From assembly GCA_024516035.1 (NCBI GenBank), contig CM044967.1, positions 6,199,284 to 6,263,283 of the forward strand: a stretch of 64,000 nucleotides of DNA, written 5' to 3'. This stretch comes from Bactericera cockerelli. Taxonomy: Eukaryota; Arthropoda; Insecta; Hemiptera; Triozidae. The stretch's first letter is position 1. Each line of letters starts with the position of its first letter. Under the pieces are notes generated by a model that saw only the letters and a list, made by a program, of their open reading frames with translations, did not search any database and was not told the DNA's origin. A program made the translations under genes and the position numbers. Of this stretch, positions 59,301 to 63,645 are shown in pieces.

Positions 59301-62300
59301 TGCTATCATTTCAATTAAGACGCCACATGAGGCTATAACATGTTATTTCTTTATTATGTTATTTCTTTATTGCTTCTATCATGCTGTGTTTCTAAATCCG
59401 GCCGAGTTTCTTTCTCGTGTGGTATTTATCAGTATAAAAAGAAAAGTGAGAAGTACTAGATGTACATGAATATCAGAACATACCTGGACAGCTTTTTCAA
59501 ACTGATATTTGCTCTTATCAGCAGATAATAACCTTGATCGATAAGGCTTGTAACCTGGAGGTTGGTGGTTCAAGTCCCAAGTCCCGATTTATTAAGTCCC
59601 AGTTTCAGCGTAGATTTATTGAAGCTAGTTTGAGTAGTTTTGTGATATCACGAAAGTGATTAACACAAATATGATAACTAACTTCAGCAGGTAACAGTTC
59701 TGAATATCCATGCCATCAACTAACCTTTCTATTTATACTCGTACATGTTGAGTTTACAAATTGTGTTCTACATTTTATTGAGTTTCTGCCTATTCTAATG
59801 TTGTGTTTTTTATATCATGAGTGGAGTCTCTTCCAATTCAATCACATTAAGTTGTAAAAGAAGGCTCCTTAGATCCCAAGGGATTGCATCATAAACCTTG
59901 TTTTTTATAACTTTTTTGTGCCTAGTTAGACAAAACTATAAGACGGTATTCTCTTTGAAAGCAAGTAGTAAACCTTGGAACTGGAGAGCCTCTTTGTATA
60001 CCTACTTGAGAAGTAAATTTACTGTCAGGTTGGCAAAAATTTAATGAGCCATCTTTGTAAGTATAAAATAATCTGATAAGTGGTGACTGAAAAAGTGGTG
60101 TATATGAAACCTTCAACCAGGCTAATAAAACACAAATACTCAGCTTTTTAGGAGCTATTTTATACTCACCAGAAGTAATCTACCTATAATACATACGAAT
60201 ATGGTACCTATTACTTATTATAATTATTTTATCATGCTATAGAAGGTAGAAGGACAAAGTATACAATATTTACAACAACAAAAAATAGTTTTGAAATTAT
60301 TAAATGATAAAATTGTTTGAAAATAAATAAATAATAAAGAAGAAAATAATAATGTCCTAACCAAAGGGCGGGATTATTGCCTGCGGCAATCTCTTCCACC
60401 CAACCCTAGTACCCCACAAAACAAGAGGACTGTATCCCCTTATGGTAGGGTAGTCGCATTGTTACCTATTATACCTATTGTGTACAATTAGATATTAATG
60501 CAAATAAATATGTATTACAAATTACAAATAAAGGAAAAGAAAAATGAAAGTTAAATACTGAAATTGAATCGAGTGAGATTGAAATTTAGAATACCACAGA
60601 AAAAACAGAAGTAGTTTCAAACTAAGAGAGATTGGTGGTGGGACCCAAAATACATTTCATTTGCAGTAATAAAGTATTTGGCTAGGAATTTTCAGTACGC
60701 AGTGGGTAATAAAGAGTACCACAGAAAATGGAACAGACCAAAATACATCTTACTGTAACATAAATTTCGTAAAAAATCACCAGAACTCCTAAATTAAGAA
60801 TGGTTATACATATTTATACTTACATCAACTAAATTGAAAATGGATTACTTTATCTATCTATACTTACTCGTACAAACCGACCTCAGTAGCTTTTGATCGA
60901 TAAAGCGGCGGACTTGTAATCTGGAGGTCGGTATTTCAGGTCCCGGTTTCAGCGTAGATTTAGTAAAAGCGAGTTTGAGTAGCTGTGATATCAGGATTGT
61001 GAGTAACACAAATCTCATAACTTAACATACGAGTACATCAACTAAATAGAAGGTGTACTTATAACTATCTGTAATGTGTACTTATAGCAACTAAATTGAA
61101 AATGGGGTACTTACCTATCTATACTTATAGCAACTAAATTGAAAATGGGGTACTTACCTATCTATACTTATTATAGCAACTAAATTGAAAATGGGGTACT
61201 TACCTATCTATACTTATAGCAACTAAATTGAAAATGGAGTACTTACCTATCTATACTTATAGCAACTAAATTGAAAATGGGGTACTTACCTATCTATACT
61301 TATAGCAACTAAATTGAAAATGAAGTAGTTATCTACACTTGAGAGCAACAAAAGCGAATCAAACTTTTTCCTCCACCAAATCTGCGATATCTTCGAAATT
61401 ACTATTTCTATCGAGTCGTAAGATATCTCAAAATGTTGTAAATTTTGTTTTCTACAATTTCACAATTTGATTGTTAAAAAAAACCTACTAGAAACCGTCA
61501 AAATTAAATTTTACTACAGGATGTCAAAAAAGAAGAAAAACATGATTTTTTTATTTTTAACAAAAGACGTTATAACCTGAGAAATCAACAAGATTCATTC
61601 ATAACAATGGTGAATCAGTATTTTGTGTTGCCTCCCCGAGCTTTAATCACAGCATTCATTCGATTTGGTATTGAGTGGATCAAAGTAACCACAATTTCTG
61701 GGGCAACCTCTTCCATTCTTCGGTGGGGGCGATTTTGAGCTCTGCTACTGTCTGGGGAGCCGGTATTCTGCCTCGAACACTTCGTTTGAGTTGGTCCCAC
61801 ATATTTTCAATCGGATTGAGGTCGGCATTAAGAGAGGGTTAGTCCAAAGTGTCAATATTATCCTCATCCAAGAACTCCCGTACACAGTTAGCCGCATGTG
61901 GGCGGGCATTGTCGTGCATGAGGAGGAACTGGTGGCCCATAATTTGAGCGAGAGGAACCACATGGGTCTGCAAGATCTTATCAATGTATCGCTGACTGTT
62001 CAAGTCACCTCCCGCACCGCATGTGATGAAAACCAATTCAGTCATCCTTTCAGTTGAAATCCCACCCCACACCATACAGGAACCACCGCCGAAACTGACA
62101 GTTTCTGTGATGCATTACTCAGCATACCTTTCTCCCCTCTTCGATAGACTCTTTTCCTTCTGTCATTACCAAACAAACACACCCGGCATTCATCAGTGAA
62201 GAGAACAGAGCGCCATTGCTCGGGTGTCCAATCCACGTGTTCTATGGTGAATCTTTGTCTCCTTTCCCTGTGCTCTCTGGAGATTTTGGGTCAAGTTGAA

Positions 62301-63645
62301 GTTCTCTTTGATTAAATTCCAGCTTCTTGAAGTCCTGCACACCCATGTGGTTCTTCTCGATCAAATTATGGGCGACTAGTTCCTCCTAATGCACGACAAT
62401 GCCCGCCCACATGTGGAAAACTGTGTTCGGGAGTTCTTGGGTGAGTAGAATATTGACACTTTGGACTAACCCTCTCTTAGTGCCGACCTCAATCCGATTG
62501 AAAATATGTGAGACCAACTCAAATGAAGTGTTCGAGGCAGAATACCGGATCCCCAGACTGTAGCAGAGCTCAAGATCGCCCTCACCGAAGAATGGGAGAG
62601 GTTGCCCCAAGAAATTGTGGTTAATTTGATCATCTTAATACCAAATCGAATGAATGCTGTGATCAAAGCTCGTAGAAACAACACAAAATACTGATTCACC
62701 ATTGTTATGAATGAATCTTGTTGATTTCTCAGGTTATAATGTCTTTTGTTAAAAATAAAAAAATCATGTTTTTCTTCTTTTTAGACATCCTGTAGTAAAA
62801 TTTAATTTTGAGGCTTCTGGTAGGTTTTTCTTTAACAATCAAATTGTGAAATTGTAGAAAACAAAATTTACAACATTTTGAGATATCATACTACTCGATA
62901 GAAATAGTAATTTCGAAGATATCGCAGATTTGGTGGAGGAAAAAGTTTGATTCGCTTTTGTTGCTCTCAAGTGTATATATACTTATAGGAACTAAATTGA
63001 AAATGGAGTACTTACCTATCTATACTTATAGCAACTAAATTGAAAATGGGGTACTTACCTATCTATACTTATAGCAACTAAATTGAAAATGAAGTACCTA
63101 CTTACCTATCTATACTTATAGCAACTAAATTGAAAAAGAAGTAGTTATCTATCTATACTTATAGCAACTAAATTGAAAATGAAGTAGTTATCTATCTATA
63201 CTTATAGCAACTAAATTGAAAATGAAGTAGTTATCTATCTATACTTATAGCAACTAAATTGAAAATGAAGTACTTACCTATCTATACTTATAGCAACTAA
63301 ATTGAAAATGAAGTAGTTATCTATATATACTTATAGCAACTAAATTGAAAATGAAGTACTTACCTATCTATACTTATAGCAACTAAATTGAAAATGGAGT
63401 ACTTTCCTATCTATACTTATAGCAACTAAATTGAAAATGGGGTACTTACCTATCTATACTTATAGCAACTAAATTGAAAATGGAGTACTTACCTATCTAT
63501 ACTTATAGCAACTAAATTGAAAATGGAGTACTTACCTATCTATACTTATAGCAACTAAATTGAAAATGGAGGATGTACTGCACATAACGTCCATGGCAAT
63601 ATAAAAGTCACACACAAAGTCGGGTAGTCCCCACTTTCCATTAAC
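19987..63645 (-). CDS. Dop2R: D2-like dopamine receptor, TM3 to C-terminus (5' end outside window)
   Basis: Class A GPCR of the plasma membrane; D2-like receptors bind dopamine and couple to Gi/o (family knowledge). Seven exons, 5' to 3': 63536-63645, 55909-56161, 42513-42701, 32050-32171, 24757-24946, 21375-21624, 19987-20201. They total 1329 nt: 442 residues and a stop, with all phases matching. Counting from the first codon seen: C12 and amine-binding D19 of TM3, D36-R37-Y38, TM4 W64, ECL2 C89, TM5 serines S100, S101 and S104 with P108, a third intracellular loop of about 240 residues, TM6 C377-W-V-P380-F-F, TM7 W410, Y413, and N419-P420-x-x-Y423. The short tail ends KKLMCLAT. SISIDRYIAVTQPIKYAK-type loops and an AARKPHLSE segment match insect Dop2R as I remember it. 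TM1-TM2 lie past base 64000. Confidence 0.95.
20228..20428. mobile_element. piggyBac-like MITE, 201 bp
   Basis: Inverted ends CACATTGCGTGCC / GGCACGCAATGTG, flanked by TTAA at 20224-20227 and 20429-20432. The interior has several inverted copies of GTCACACTCTAGAGT-like sequence. The TTAA target is diagnostic for piggyBac. It sits 26 bp from the last receptor exon. Confidence 0.85.
21095..21262. mobile_element. SINE-B fragment (+) joined to SINE-C fragment (-)
   Basis: 21095-21180 has GAGGTCGCGGGTTCGAAAC and GACATGACAAGTTATCCTCC. 21178-21262 is the inverted head of SINE-C with its B-box. Confidence 0.75.
21375..21624 (-). CDS. Dop2R: Dop2R exon: end of ICL3 and start of TM6
   Basis: 83 codons plus one base, PHALRSYSVEEEK ... 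RKATKTLAIVL. I chose the acceptor TTTTCCCCCCAG (exon from 21624). An alternative AG 17 bp further in (exon from 21607) gives the wrong phase. The basic KKERKATKTLAIVL run before TM6 is typical of aminergic receptors. Confidence 0.93.
21670..22338. mobile_element. Harbinger-like MITE relative with R4+R3 nested inside
   Basis: Outer ends GGGCGAAATTAATAGA and GAATTTCGCCCTTA are in inverted orientation. R4 (21717-21800) and R3 (21795-22020) sit inside. They are flanked by near-identical stretches of about 27 bp (AGTTCGAACTTGAG / AGTTCGGACTTGAG). Confidence 0.6.
22870..23035 (-). repeat. R1 repeat
   Basis: The full R1 body is readable on the minus strand, ending with the CTTCTCACTTTTCTGTTTAT motif on the plus strand. 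Confidence 0.8.
24470..24691 (+). mobile_element. R6, poly(A)-ended short retroelement
   Basis: It contains the hairpin AATGCCTAAGGCATT, then AACTTCGCCCAGGATTACA, an AT-rich stretch, an AATAAAGTGT signal and an A-run of about 32. The poly(A) end suggests LINE-machinery retroposition. Confidence 0.7.
24705..24735 (+). repeat. R1 start-motif fragment
   Basis: GAAAAGTGAGAAGTTTGACTA, 16 bp beyond the donor of the exon at 24757-24946. Confidence 0.7.
24757..24946 (-). CDS. Dop2R: Dop2R exon: Ser/Asn-rich ICL3
   Basis: One base plus 63 codons (AVAPMSSSSILTEHYGNHD ... SSALTNSK). Acceptor GTTTTCCCAG, donor GTAAGT. Low conservation is expected here; it was placed by phase and splice signals. It could be an optional exon: skipping this exon alone would break frame, but skipping it together with 32050-32171 would keep frame (312 nt). 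Confidence 0.85.
25120..25400 (+). mobile_element. SINE-D, reference copy
   Basis: The head is CTAGGTGGTTAAGCAGTCGC with a B-box-like GGTTACGAAACC, then ACCTTCCGGTGCGCTCGTG, CGCCCATCAGAGG and GGCTGTGAAACACTCATTTT. Fragments occur at 13880, 19415, 40795 and 53490. Confidence 0.8.
25405..25530 (+). mobile_element. SINE-A
   Basis: It starts directly after the SINE-D end. The head and B-box GGTTCAAGTCC are intact, and the body is shortened. Confidence 0.85.
25912..26125 (-). mobile_element. SINE-B with internal duplication
   Basis: Full tail and head on the minus strand. The CACATAATAAT block and the GTCCCGG... start of the body are repeated. Confidence 0.8.
26262..26336. repeat. (CT)n microsatellite
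   Basis: A run of CT dinucleotides with a few TTT interruptions. Confidence 0.95.
26463..26680 (-). mobile_element. SINE-C, full length
   Basis: The tail ATAATAATAGTAGTACTCTT, the hairpin region, the CACATAATAATAACACT block and a complete head with the B-box are readable on the minus strand. Confidence 0.85.
26681..27760. repeat. 1.1-kb polypyrimidine tract with internal tandem units
   Basis: The plus strand is almost purely C and T, built of CTCCTCCCACTCATTCTTCT- and ATTTATCTTCCTACTTCTCT-type units of about 110-130 bp. Long open frames across all three plus frames (Ser/Phe/Leu/Pro only) result from the lack of stop codons in CT-rich DNA. Confidence 0.93.
28110..28275 (-). mobile_element. 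R5 copy
   Basis: On the minus strand: GAAGAGATTGTCGCAGGCAA hairpin region, GTTAGGACATATG, and an end TTTGTCCTCCTAATAATG. Confidence 0.7.
29042..29192 (+). mobile_element. SINE-A, diverged
   Basis: TACCTCAGTAGCTACAGCC head, GGTCGGTGGTTCTAGTCC B-box region, GTGATATCGCGATTGTAATT tail. Confidence 0.75.
29297..29475 (+). mobile_element. SINE-C
   Basis: Complete head (GTAGTCAAGTGGTTAACGCG) and body. The hairpin and most of the tail are deleted after GTAGAAAATGCTTAGA. Confidence 0.85.
29535..29700 (+). repeat. R1 repeat
   Basis: R1 body with AGACAGCTGTTTCCAGC, CTCATCAGCATG and ATGTCATCAACTAACC. Confidence 0.75.
29715..29930 (+). mobile_element. SINE-B, full length
   Basis: GTCCGGTAGCTCAGTGGTAA head, B-box GGGTTCGAAACC, full body and AT tail. 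Confidence 0.88.
30130..30490 (+). mobile_element. SINE-E, reference copy
   Basis: A tRNA-like head (CTCCGTGGCGTAATGGTGG, B-box GAGTTCGATCCCCGG) leads into a long body with GGTACGATTCCCAGCG and CAACCTCAACCATGAGGTTG. Longer (about 360 bp) than the other SINE families here. Confidence 0.8.
30535..30720 (-). mobile_element. SINE-E 3' part, inverted next to a full copy
   Basis: The reverse complement matches about 30280-30450. Together the two copies form an inverted repeat with arms near 180 bp and a spacer of about 90 bp. Confidence 0.75.
31325..31430 (-). repeat. R1 partial
   Basis: GGAAACAGCTGTCCAGGTAT and the CTTCTCACTTTTCTGTTTAT end. Confidence 0.8.
31475..31680 (+). mobile_element. SINE-E, 3' truncated
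   Basis: Head CAGTGGCGTAACGGTTGTGA with GTTCAATTCCCAGTTGGAGC. The body is lost after the GGAATGAAGGGTAAAAC position. Confidence 0.8.
31698..31826. mobile_element. Harbinger-like MITE, 129 bp
   Basis: GGGCGGAATTAATAGAC ends, TTA flanks at 31695-31697 and 31827-31829. Sister of 14728-14856, with its interior inverted relative to that copy. Confidence 0.85.
32021..32043 (+). repeat. R1 start motif abutting a receptor splice donor
   Basis: AAACAGAAAAGTGAGAAG lies directly beside the donor at 32044-32049. Confidence 0.75.
32050..32171 (-). CDS. Dop2R: Dop2R exon: acidic part of ICL3
   Basis: 40 codons plus two bases: DDEAELDEEGDRSPGSGDE, then a stretch ending VVEEAV. Acceptor CTTTGCAG, donor GTGAGT. 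An R1 fragment starts within a few bases of the donor. Phase 0 in and 2 out agree with both neighbours. Confidence 0.9.
32597..32825 (-). mobile_element. SINE-C, full length
   Basis: (ATA)n tail at its left end, the hairpin region, and a complete head ending ACTAGCGCGTTAACCACTTG on the plus strand. Confidence 0.88.
34178..34415 (-). mobile_element. SINE-C, full length with small insertion
   Basis: As 32597-32825, with a short duplicated block (TGCACTCAAATGA) before the head. Confidence 0.85.
35165..35312. mobile_element. pogo-like MITE remnant
   Basis: TTATAGAGAGGTAAATTTGA, TATCCAGGTTTCCCTTATAA and TCGAGGCTTGACT match the interior and one end of the pogo-like MITEs. Confidence 0.6.
35360..35470 (-). 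mobile_element. SINE-C head and part of body
   Basis: TCTTATTATTATGTGGTCAG through GGTAGCGTAGGGATCC on the minus strand. Confidence 0.8.
35891..36130 (+). mobile_element. SINE-C, best full-length copy
   Basis: Head GTAGTCAAGTGGTTAACGCG, B-box-like GGTTTGAATCCC, ACCACATAATAATAAGAATC, hairpin AATGCTTTGGGCATT, end CCTTCCACTAAAGAGT plus (ATT)n. Confidence 0.9.
36300..36376 (-). repeat. R1 end motif
   Basis: TTCATGTACATCTATTACAA then CTTCTCAATTTTCTGTTTAT, running into R5. Confidence 0.75.
36377..36576 (+). mobile_element. R5, reference copy with poly(A)
   Basis: GGTTGGGTGGAAGAGATTGC, hairpin ATTGCCACAGGCAAT, CCCCGCCCTTTAGGTAGGAC, a T-rich stretch, TTTGTCCTCCTAATAAAGCT and an A-run. A short poly(A) retroelement. 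Other copies: 28110, 42740, 47957, 60245. Confidence 0.75.
36830..36962. repeat. Purine-rich GATGAGAGAGG tandem array
   Basis: Units of about 15-24 bp such as GATTGAGGGATGAGAGAGGA. The plus strand is almost all purine. Confidence 0.85.
37455..37592 (+). mobile_element. SINE-A, diverged
   Basis: TAGCTTGATCGATGAGG head, GGTCGGTGGTTCGAGTCCC, AACACAAATATCATAA tail. Confidence 0.78.
37688..37955 (-). mobile_element. Non-autonomous Helitron, 268 bp
   Basis: On the minus strand it starts TCTCTATATATAAAAG and ends with the hairpin CCCGTTGCAAAGCACGGG, then CAAACAG and CTAG. It sits between A and T. These ends are the classic Helitron signature. It has internal (CAAA)n and (GTAG)n runs and no coding capacity. 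Confidence 0.88.
37990..38215 (+). mobile_element. SINE-B, full length
   Basis: CTCGGTAGCTCAGAGGTAAA head, B-box GGGTTCGAAACC, complete body, (ATT)n tail. It begins 34 bp after the Helitron. Confidence 0.88.
38536..38706. repeat. 57-bp tandem repeat, three copies
   Basis: Units at 38536, 38593 and 38650 (AGTCCTTTCAATCAAACGGT, ACACATCTTTGCATG). 57 bp is 19 codons, so one frame stays open, but no gene context supports coding. Confidence 0.9.
40298..40445 (+). mobile_element. SINE-B with body deletion
   Basis: Head from CTCAGTGGTAAAGGCGG. The body jumps from CCCATTTGGGAGGAAAAC to AATCGGTCAGTATAAA. Confidence 0.8.
40437..40648 (+). repeat. R2 repeat
   Basis: CATAGGGTGGTGTCATCGTG start, two CTGGTCTACTCCCTGTTTAT units. 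Confidence 0.85.
40795..40952 (+). mobile_element. SINE-D body fragment
   Basis: GATACCTTCCGGTGCGCTCA, CGCCCATCAGAGG, GGGATGGGTAAGCTACAACA. Confidence 0.75.
40960..41330. repeat. AGATATTATAGTGTCATTTG tandem array
   Basis: About ten units of 31-36 bp (TTTGAGATATTATAGTGTC, ATTTGTAATACC) that become more diverged to the right. Confidence 0.9.
41840..41940 (-). mobile_element. SINE-C tail fragment
   Basis: ATAATAACACTCTTTAGTGG through a duplicated CTACCACCTAACCCTC. Confidence 0.75.
42513..42701 (-). CDS. Dop2R: Dop2R exon: first part of ICL3
   Basis: 63 codons in phase 0, starting ALSNRAKKARAARKPHLSE and including IENVAQTRRLAETTL. Acceptor ACTTCCAG, donor GTGAGT. The basic start next to TM5 is the usual G-protein contact zone. 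The boundary at its 5' end is duplicated at 43221-43254. Confidence 0.93.
42740..43157 (-). mobile_element. R5 copy split by a Helitron
   Basis: Left part 42740-42818 (AAAAGGACATTATGTACATA) and right part 43056-43157 (ATGTCCTAGCTAAAGGGCGG, TTGCCTATGGCAA) join into one R5 when the Helitron is removed. Confidence 0.7.
42819..43055 (+). mobile_element. Non-autonomous Helitron, about 237 bp
   Basis: It starts TCTTCTTAATATATAAATG and ends with the hairpin GCCCGCAAAGCGGGC, GACAGCCCG, CTAG, then T. It lies between A and T. The start could also be 42822. No coding capacity. Confidence 0.82.
43157..43345. repeat. 100-bp tandem duplication carrying a copied Dop2R splice acceptor
   Basis: GTATTTAGTGATAGAACC recurs at 43157 and 43257. 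Inside, 43221-43254 matches 42692-42725 at 32 of 34 bases. That source segment spans the 5' boundary of the receptor exon at 42513-42701. The block also holds SINE-C tail sequence (TTTAGTGGAAGGTAAC). Confidence 0.85.
44045..44185. repeat. Two-copy tandem duplication, about 74 bp
   Basis: TTGCACATTGCA, GATGACAGGCGCCGATACAT and TTTTTTCTGC recur with a few changes. Confidence 0.85.
45000..45240 (+). mobile_element. SINE-F with head deletion
   Basis: CGAGTGAGTTAGCGCGCCAG, then CTCTGTACTTAGATTGTCGG, and a tail CTACCCACTAAAATTGTGAC. Confidence 0.7.
45421..45582 (+). repeat. R2 repeat, one unit
   Basis: CATAGGGTGGCGTCATCGTG to CCCCCAGCCAGAC. Confidence 0.85.
47423..47492. other. Two adjacent hairpins
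   Basis: AGCACCTTTAACATCAAA pairs with TTTGATGTTGAAGGTGCT (18 bp, one G-U or mismatch). CTCTCTCCTTAA then pairs with TTAGGGAGAGAG. Function unknown. Confidence 0.6.
47957..48003 (-). mobile_element. R5 fragment
   Basis: GAAGGGCGGGGTTTTTGCCT, CAATCTCTTCCACCCAAC. Confidence 0.65.
48172..48412. mobile_element. R1 start (+) then SINE-C (-)
   Basis: 48172-48235 has AAACAGAAATAGTGAGAA and GTAGATGTACATGAATATGA. 48240-48412 is SINE-C, minus strand, from its tail to the head B-box. Confidence 0.8.
48540..48890. repeat. Pyrimidine-rich tract
   Basis: CT-rich plus strand (CTCCTTCTCCCTCCCTTCTT), less pure than 26681-27760. Overlapping open frames follow from composition. Confidence 0.75.
48891..49190. 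other. Unique GC-richer island
   Basis: About 300 bp with balanced composition and no similarity to the repeats here. Plus-strand frames stay open, but I recognise no protein. It could be an unannotated exon, a regulatory block or a remnant of another element. Confidence 0.4.
49188..49270 (+). mobile_element. SINE-A head
   Basis: GACTTTGGTAGCTCGATGAA, GGTCGGTGGTTCGAGTCCC. The body is missing, and an R1 start motif follows at 49280-49312. Confidence 0.8.
51283..51425 (+). mobile_element. SINE-A, diverged
   Basis: CTGTAGCTCGATCGACCAGG head. Anticodon position changed (GACTCGTAACC). ACCACAAATATGAAA tail. Confidence 0.75.
51735..51835 (+). repeat. R4 repeat
   Basis: GACATGAAAGGAGCCCAGAC, GGGCGTCCATATAATCCTCT, CACCTCCGTGATTTAGGTAT. 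Confidence 0.75.
52405..52800. repeat. Dispersed element fragment with TCTGTCGGTCTGTCGATCCG
   Basis: It includes AATATTAGAAATCGGAAGTA (also at about 51455), a GTCTGT run, and the CTCGACCGATTTTAATGAAA phrase common in degraded arthropod elements. The class was not assigned. Confidence 0.5.
53292..53453 (+). repeat. R2 repeat, one unit
   Basis: CATAGGGCGGCGTCATCATG to CCCCCAGCCAGAC. Confidence 0.85.
53490..53600 (-). mobile_element. SINE-D tail fragment
   Basis: TGAGTGTTTCACAGCCTTTT, TATGTTGTAGCCTGTCCATC. Confidence 0.65.
54174..54240 (+). repeat. R4 fragment
   Basis: CATGAAAGGAGCCTAGTGGG, GACGTCCATATAATACTTTT. Confidence 0.65.
55460..55895 (+). mobile_element. R6 sequence in two parts near a receptor exon
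   Basis: 55460-55520 carries AAGTGGCAGAGAATGCCTAA and the hairpin AATGCCTAAGGCATT. 55820-55890 carries TTTATTGTTAATTTTATTG and AATAAAGTGT. About 300 bp of other sequence lies between. The end is 14-19 bp from the receptor exon. Confidence 0.55.
55909..56161 (-). CDS. Dop2R: Dop2R exon: ICL2, TM4, ECL2, TM5
   Basis: One base plus 84 codons, from Y of DRY to YYNIFK at the end of TM5. Acceptor TTTCCGTTGCAG, donor GTGAGT. It contains IAVTQPIKYAKHKNNRR, the TM4 tryptophan, and YSSLSSFYIP with the three serines that contact the catechol. Confidence 0.96.
56228..56460. repeat. R1 copies in opposed orientation
   Basis: A plus-strand start motif (56243-56281) is followed by minus-strand copies ending CTTCTCACTTTTCTGTTTAT at 56301 and again near 56380. 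Confidence 0.75.
56628..56755. mobile_element. pogo-like MITE
   Basis: CAGACAAACCTGGATATAAG and inverted CAGTCAAATCTGGATATAAG ends. The interior has TATAAGGGAAAATAGCCTC. Confidence 0.75.
56838..57045 (-). mobile_element. SINE-B, full length
   Basis: On the minus strand the head is GTCCCGGTAGCTCAGTGGTA with an intact 7-bp acceptor-like pairing (GTCCCGG/CCGGGAC). Body and tail are complete. Confidence 0.9.
57275..57470 (-). mobile_element. SINE-B, older variant
   Basis: The head variant CTGACTGGTAATCCAGAGG resembles the copy at 402-605. Confidence 0.8.
58050..58225 (+). mobile_element. SINE-C, head degraded
   Basis: It starts near the SINE-A tail at 57978-58050 (minus). Hairpin AATGCTTTAAGCATT, end CCTTCCACTAAAGAGT. 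Confidence 0.75.
58567..58785 (+). mobile_element. SINE-B, full length
   Basis: ACCGGTAACTCAGTGGTAAA head, B-box GGGTTCGAAACC, complete body. Confidence 0.88.
58985..59125 (-). mobile_element. SINE-A, full length
   Basis: Close to 4659-4800 over its length. Confidence 0.88.
59430..59745 (+). mobile_element. R1 interrupted by SINE-A
   Basis: R1 from about 59430 to 59527 stops at CTCTTATCAGCAGATAATA. SINE-A (59528-59680) follows, and R1 resumes at about 59683 with TCAGCAGGTAACAGTTCTGA, repeating the target sequence. This is a clear nested insertion that shows R1 is older than this SINE-A. Confidence 0.8.
60245..60408 (-). mobile_element. R5 copy
   Basis: Hairpin ATTGCCTGCGGCAAT and CAATCTCTTCCACCCAACCC on the plus strand. 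Confidence 0.75.
60875..61025 (+). mobile_element. SINE-A inside the worn end of the donor array
   Basis: Full SINE-A (GACCTCAGTAGC ... AACACAAATCTCATAA). Degenerate 43-bp units lie on both sides (about 60825-60870 and 61030-61080). ACTCGTAC on the left and ACGAGTAC on the right suggest a target duplication. Confidence 0.8.
61040..61333 (-). repeat. 43-bp splice-donor array, distal part
   Basis: About six clear units plus one or two worn ones. On the minus strand each reads CTCCATTTTCAATTTAGTTG, CTATAAGTATAGATAG, GTAAGTA: the end of the receptor TM3 exon with its donor. Confidence 0.93.
61615..62285 (-). pseudogene. Broken Tc1 transposase (DD34E), C-terminal two-thirds
   Basis: Catalytic-domain landmarks: VDWTPEQWRSVLFTDECRV (first Asp), VWGGIS, HDNARPH (second Asp), then LNPIEN (Glu, 34 residues later). 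It ends MNAVIKARGGNTKY. It is broken by at least two frame changes and by a stop codon replacing Trp after NIDTLD. No helix-turn-helix part is present. Transposition function is lost in this copy. Confidence 0.9.
62390..62692 (+). pseudogene. Inverted second copy of the Tc1 transposase C-terminus
   Basis: HDNARPHVENCVREFL, ADLNPIEN and EEWERLPQEIVV are readable on the plus strand, ending KARRNNTKY. It shares the stop after NIDTLD with the minus-strand copy and has additional stops. Confidence 0.85.
62976..63535 (-). repeat. 43-bp splice-donor array, exon-proximal part
   Basis: Thirteen units before the exon itself, which forms the fourteenth. Most are exactly 43 bp. Some keep a perfect AG|GTAAGT donor; others read AACTAC or GGAAAG at that place and have lost it. 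In frame, the first codon past the real donor is TAA. Confidence 0.95.
63536..63645 (-). CDS. Dop2R: Dop2R exon: ECL1 and TM3 to the D-R of DRY
   Basis: 36 codons plus two bases. The acceptor TTCTTCTCAG lies at 63646-63655, and the donor GTAAGT reads from 63535 down to 63530. It encodes VNGKWGLPDFVCDFYIAMDV and then the rest of TM3. The arginine codon of DRY is split AG|A across the intron. The last 43 bp region, including the donor, is the founder of the tandem array in the adjoining intron. Confidence 0.95.

Larger units (their letters stand above)
61336..62973. mobile_element. Tc1-type element with very long inverted arms, 1638 bp
   Basis: The ends are CACTTGAGAGCAAC and GTTGCTCTCAAGTG, with TA duplications at 61334-61335 and 62974-62975. 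The two arms, about 61336-61972 and 62338-62973, are inverted copies of the same 3' half of a Tc1 transposon, including the transposase C-terminus. About 365 bp between them carries the middle of one transposase. The N-terminal DNA-binding half is absent, so this is a rearranged, non-autonomous copy. It sits inside a unit of the 43-bp array. Confidence 0.9.
56162..63535 (-). other. Dop2R intron, 7.4 kb
   Basis: It holds R1, MITEs, SINEs, R5 and, at its 5' end, the 43-bp donor array with a Tc1 insertion. 57480-58050, 58226-58560 and 59740-60240 look unique and AT-rich. Confidence 0.9.

Noticed and set aside
61791..62057. Plus-strand frame inside the Tc1 element
   Set aside because: Antisense of the transposase; the catalytic motifs read on the minus strand.
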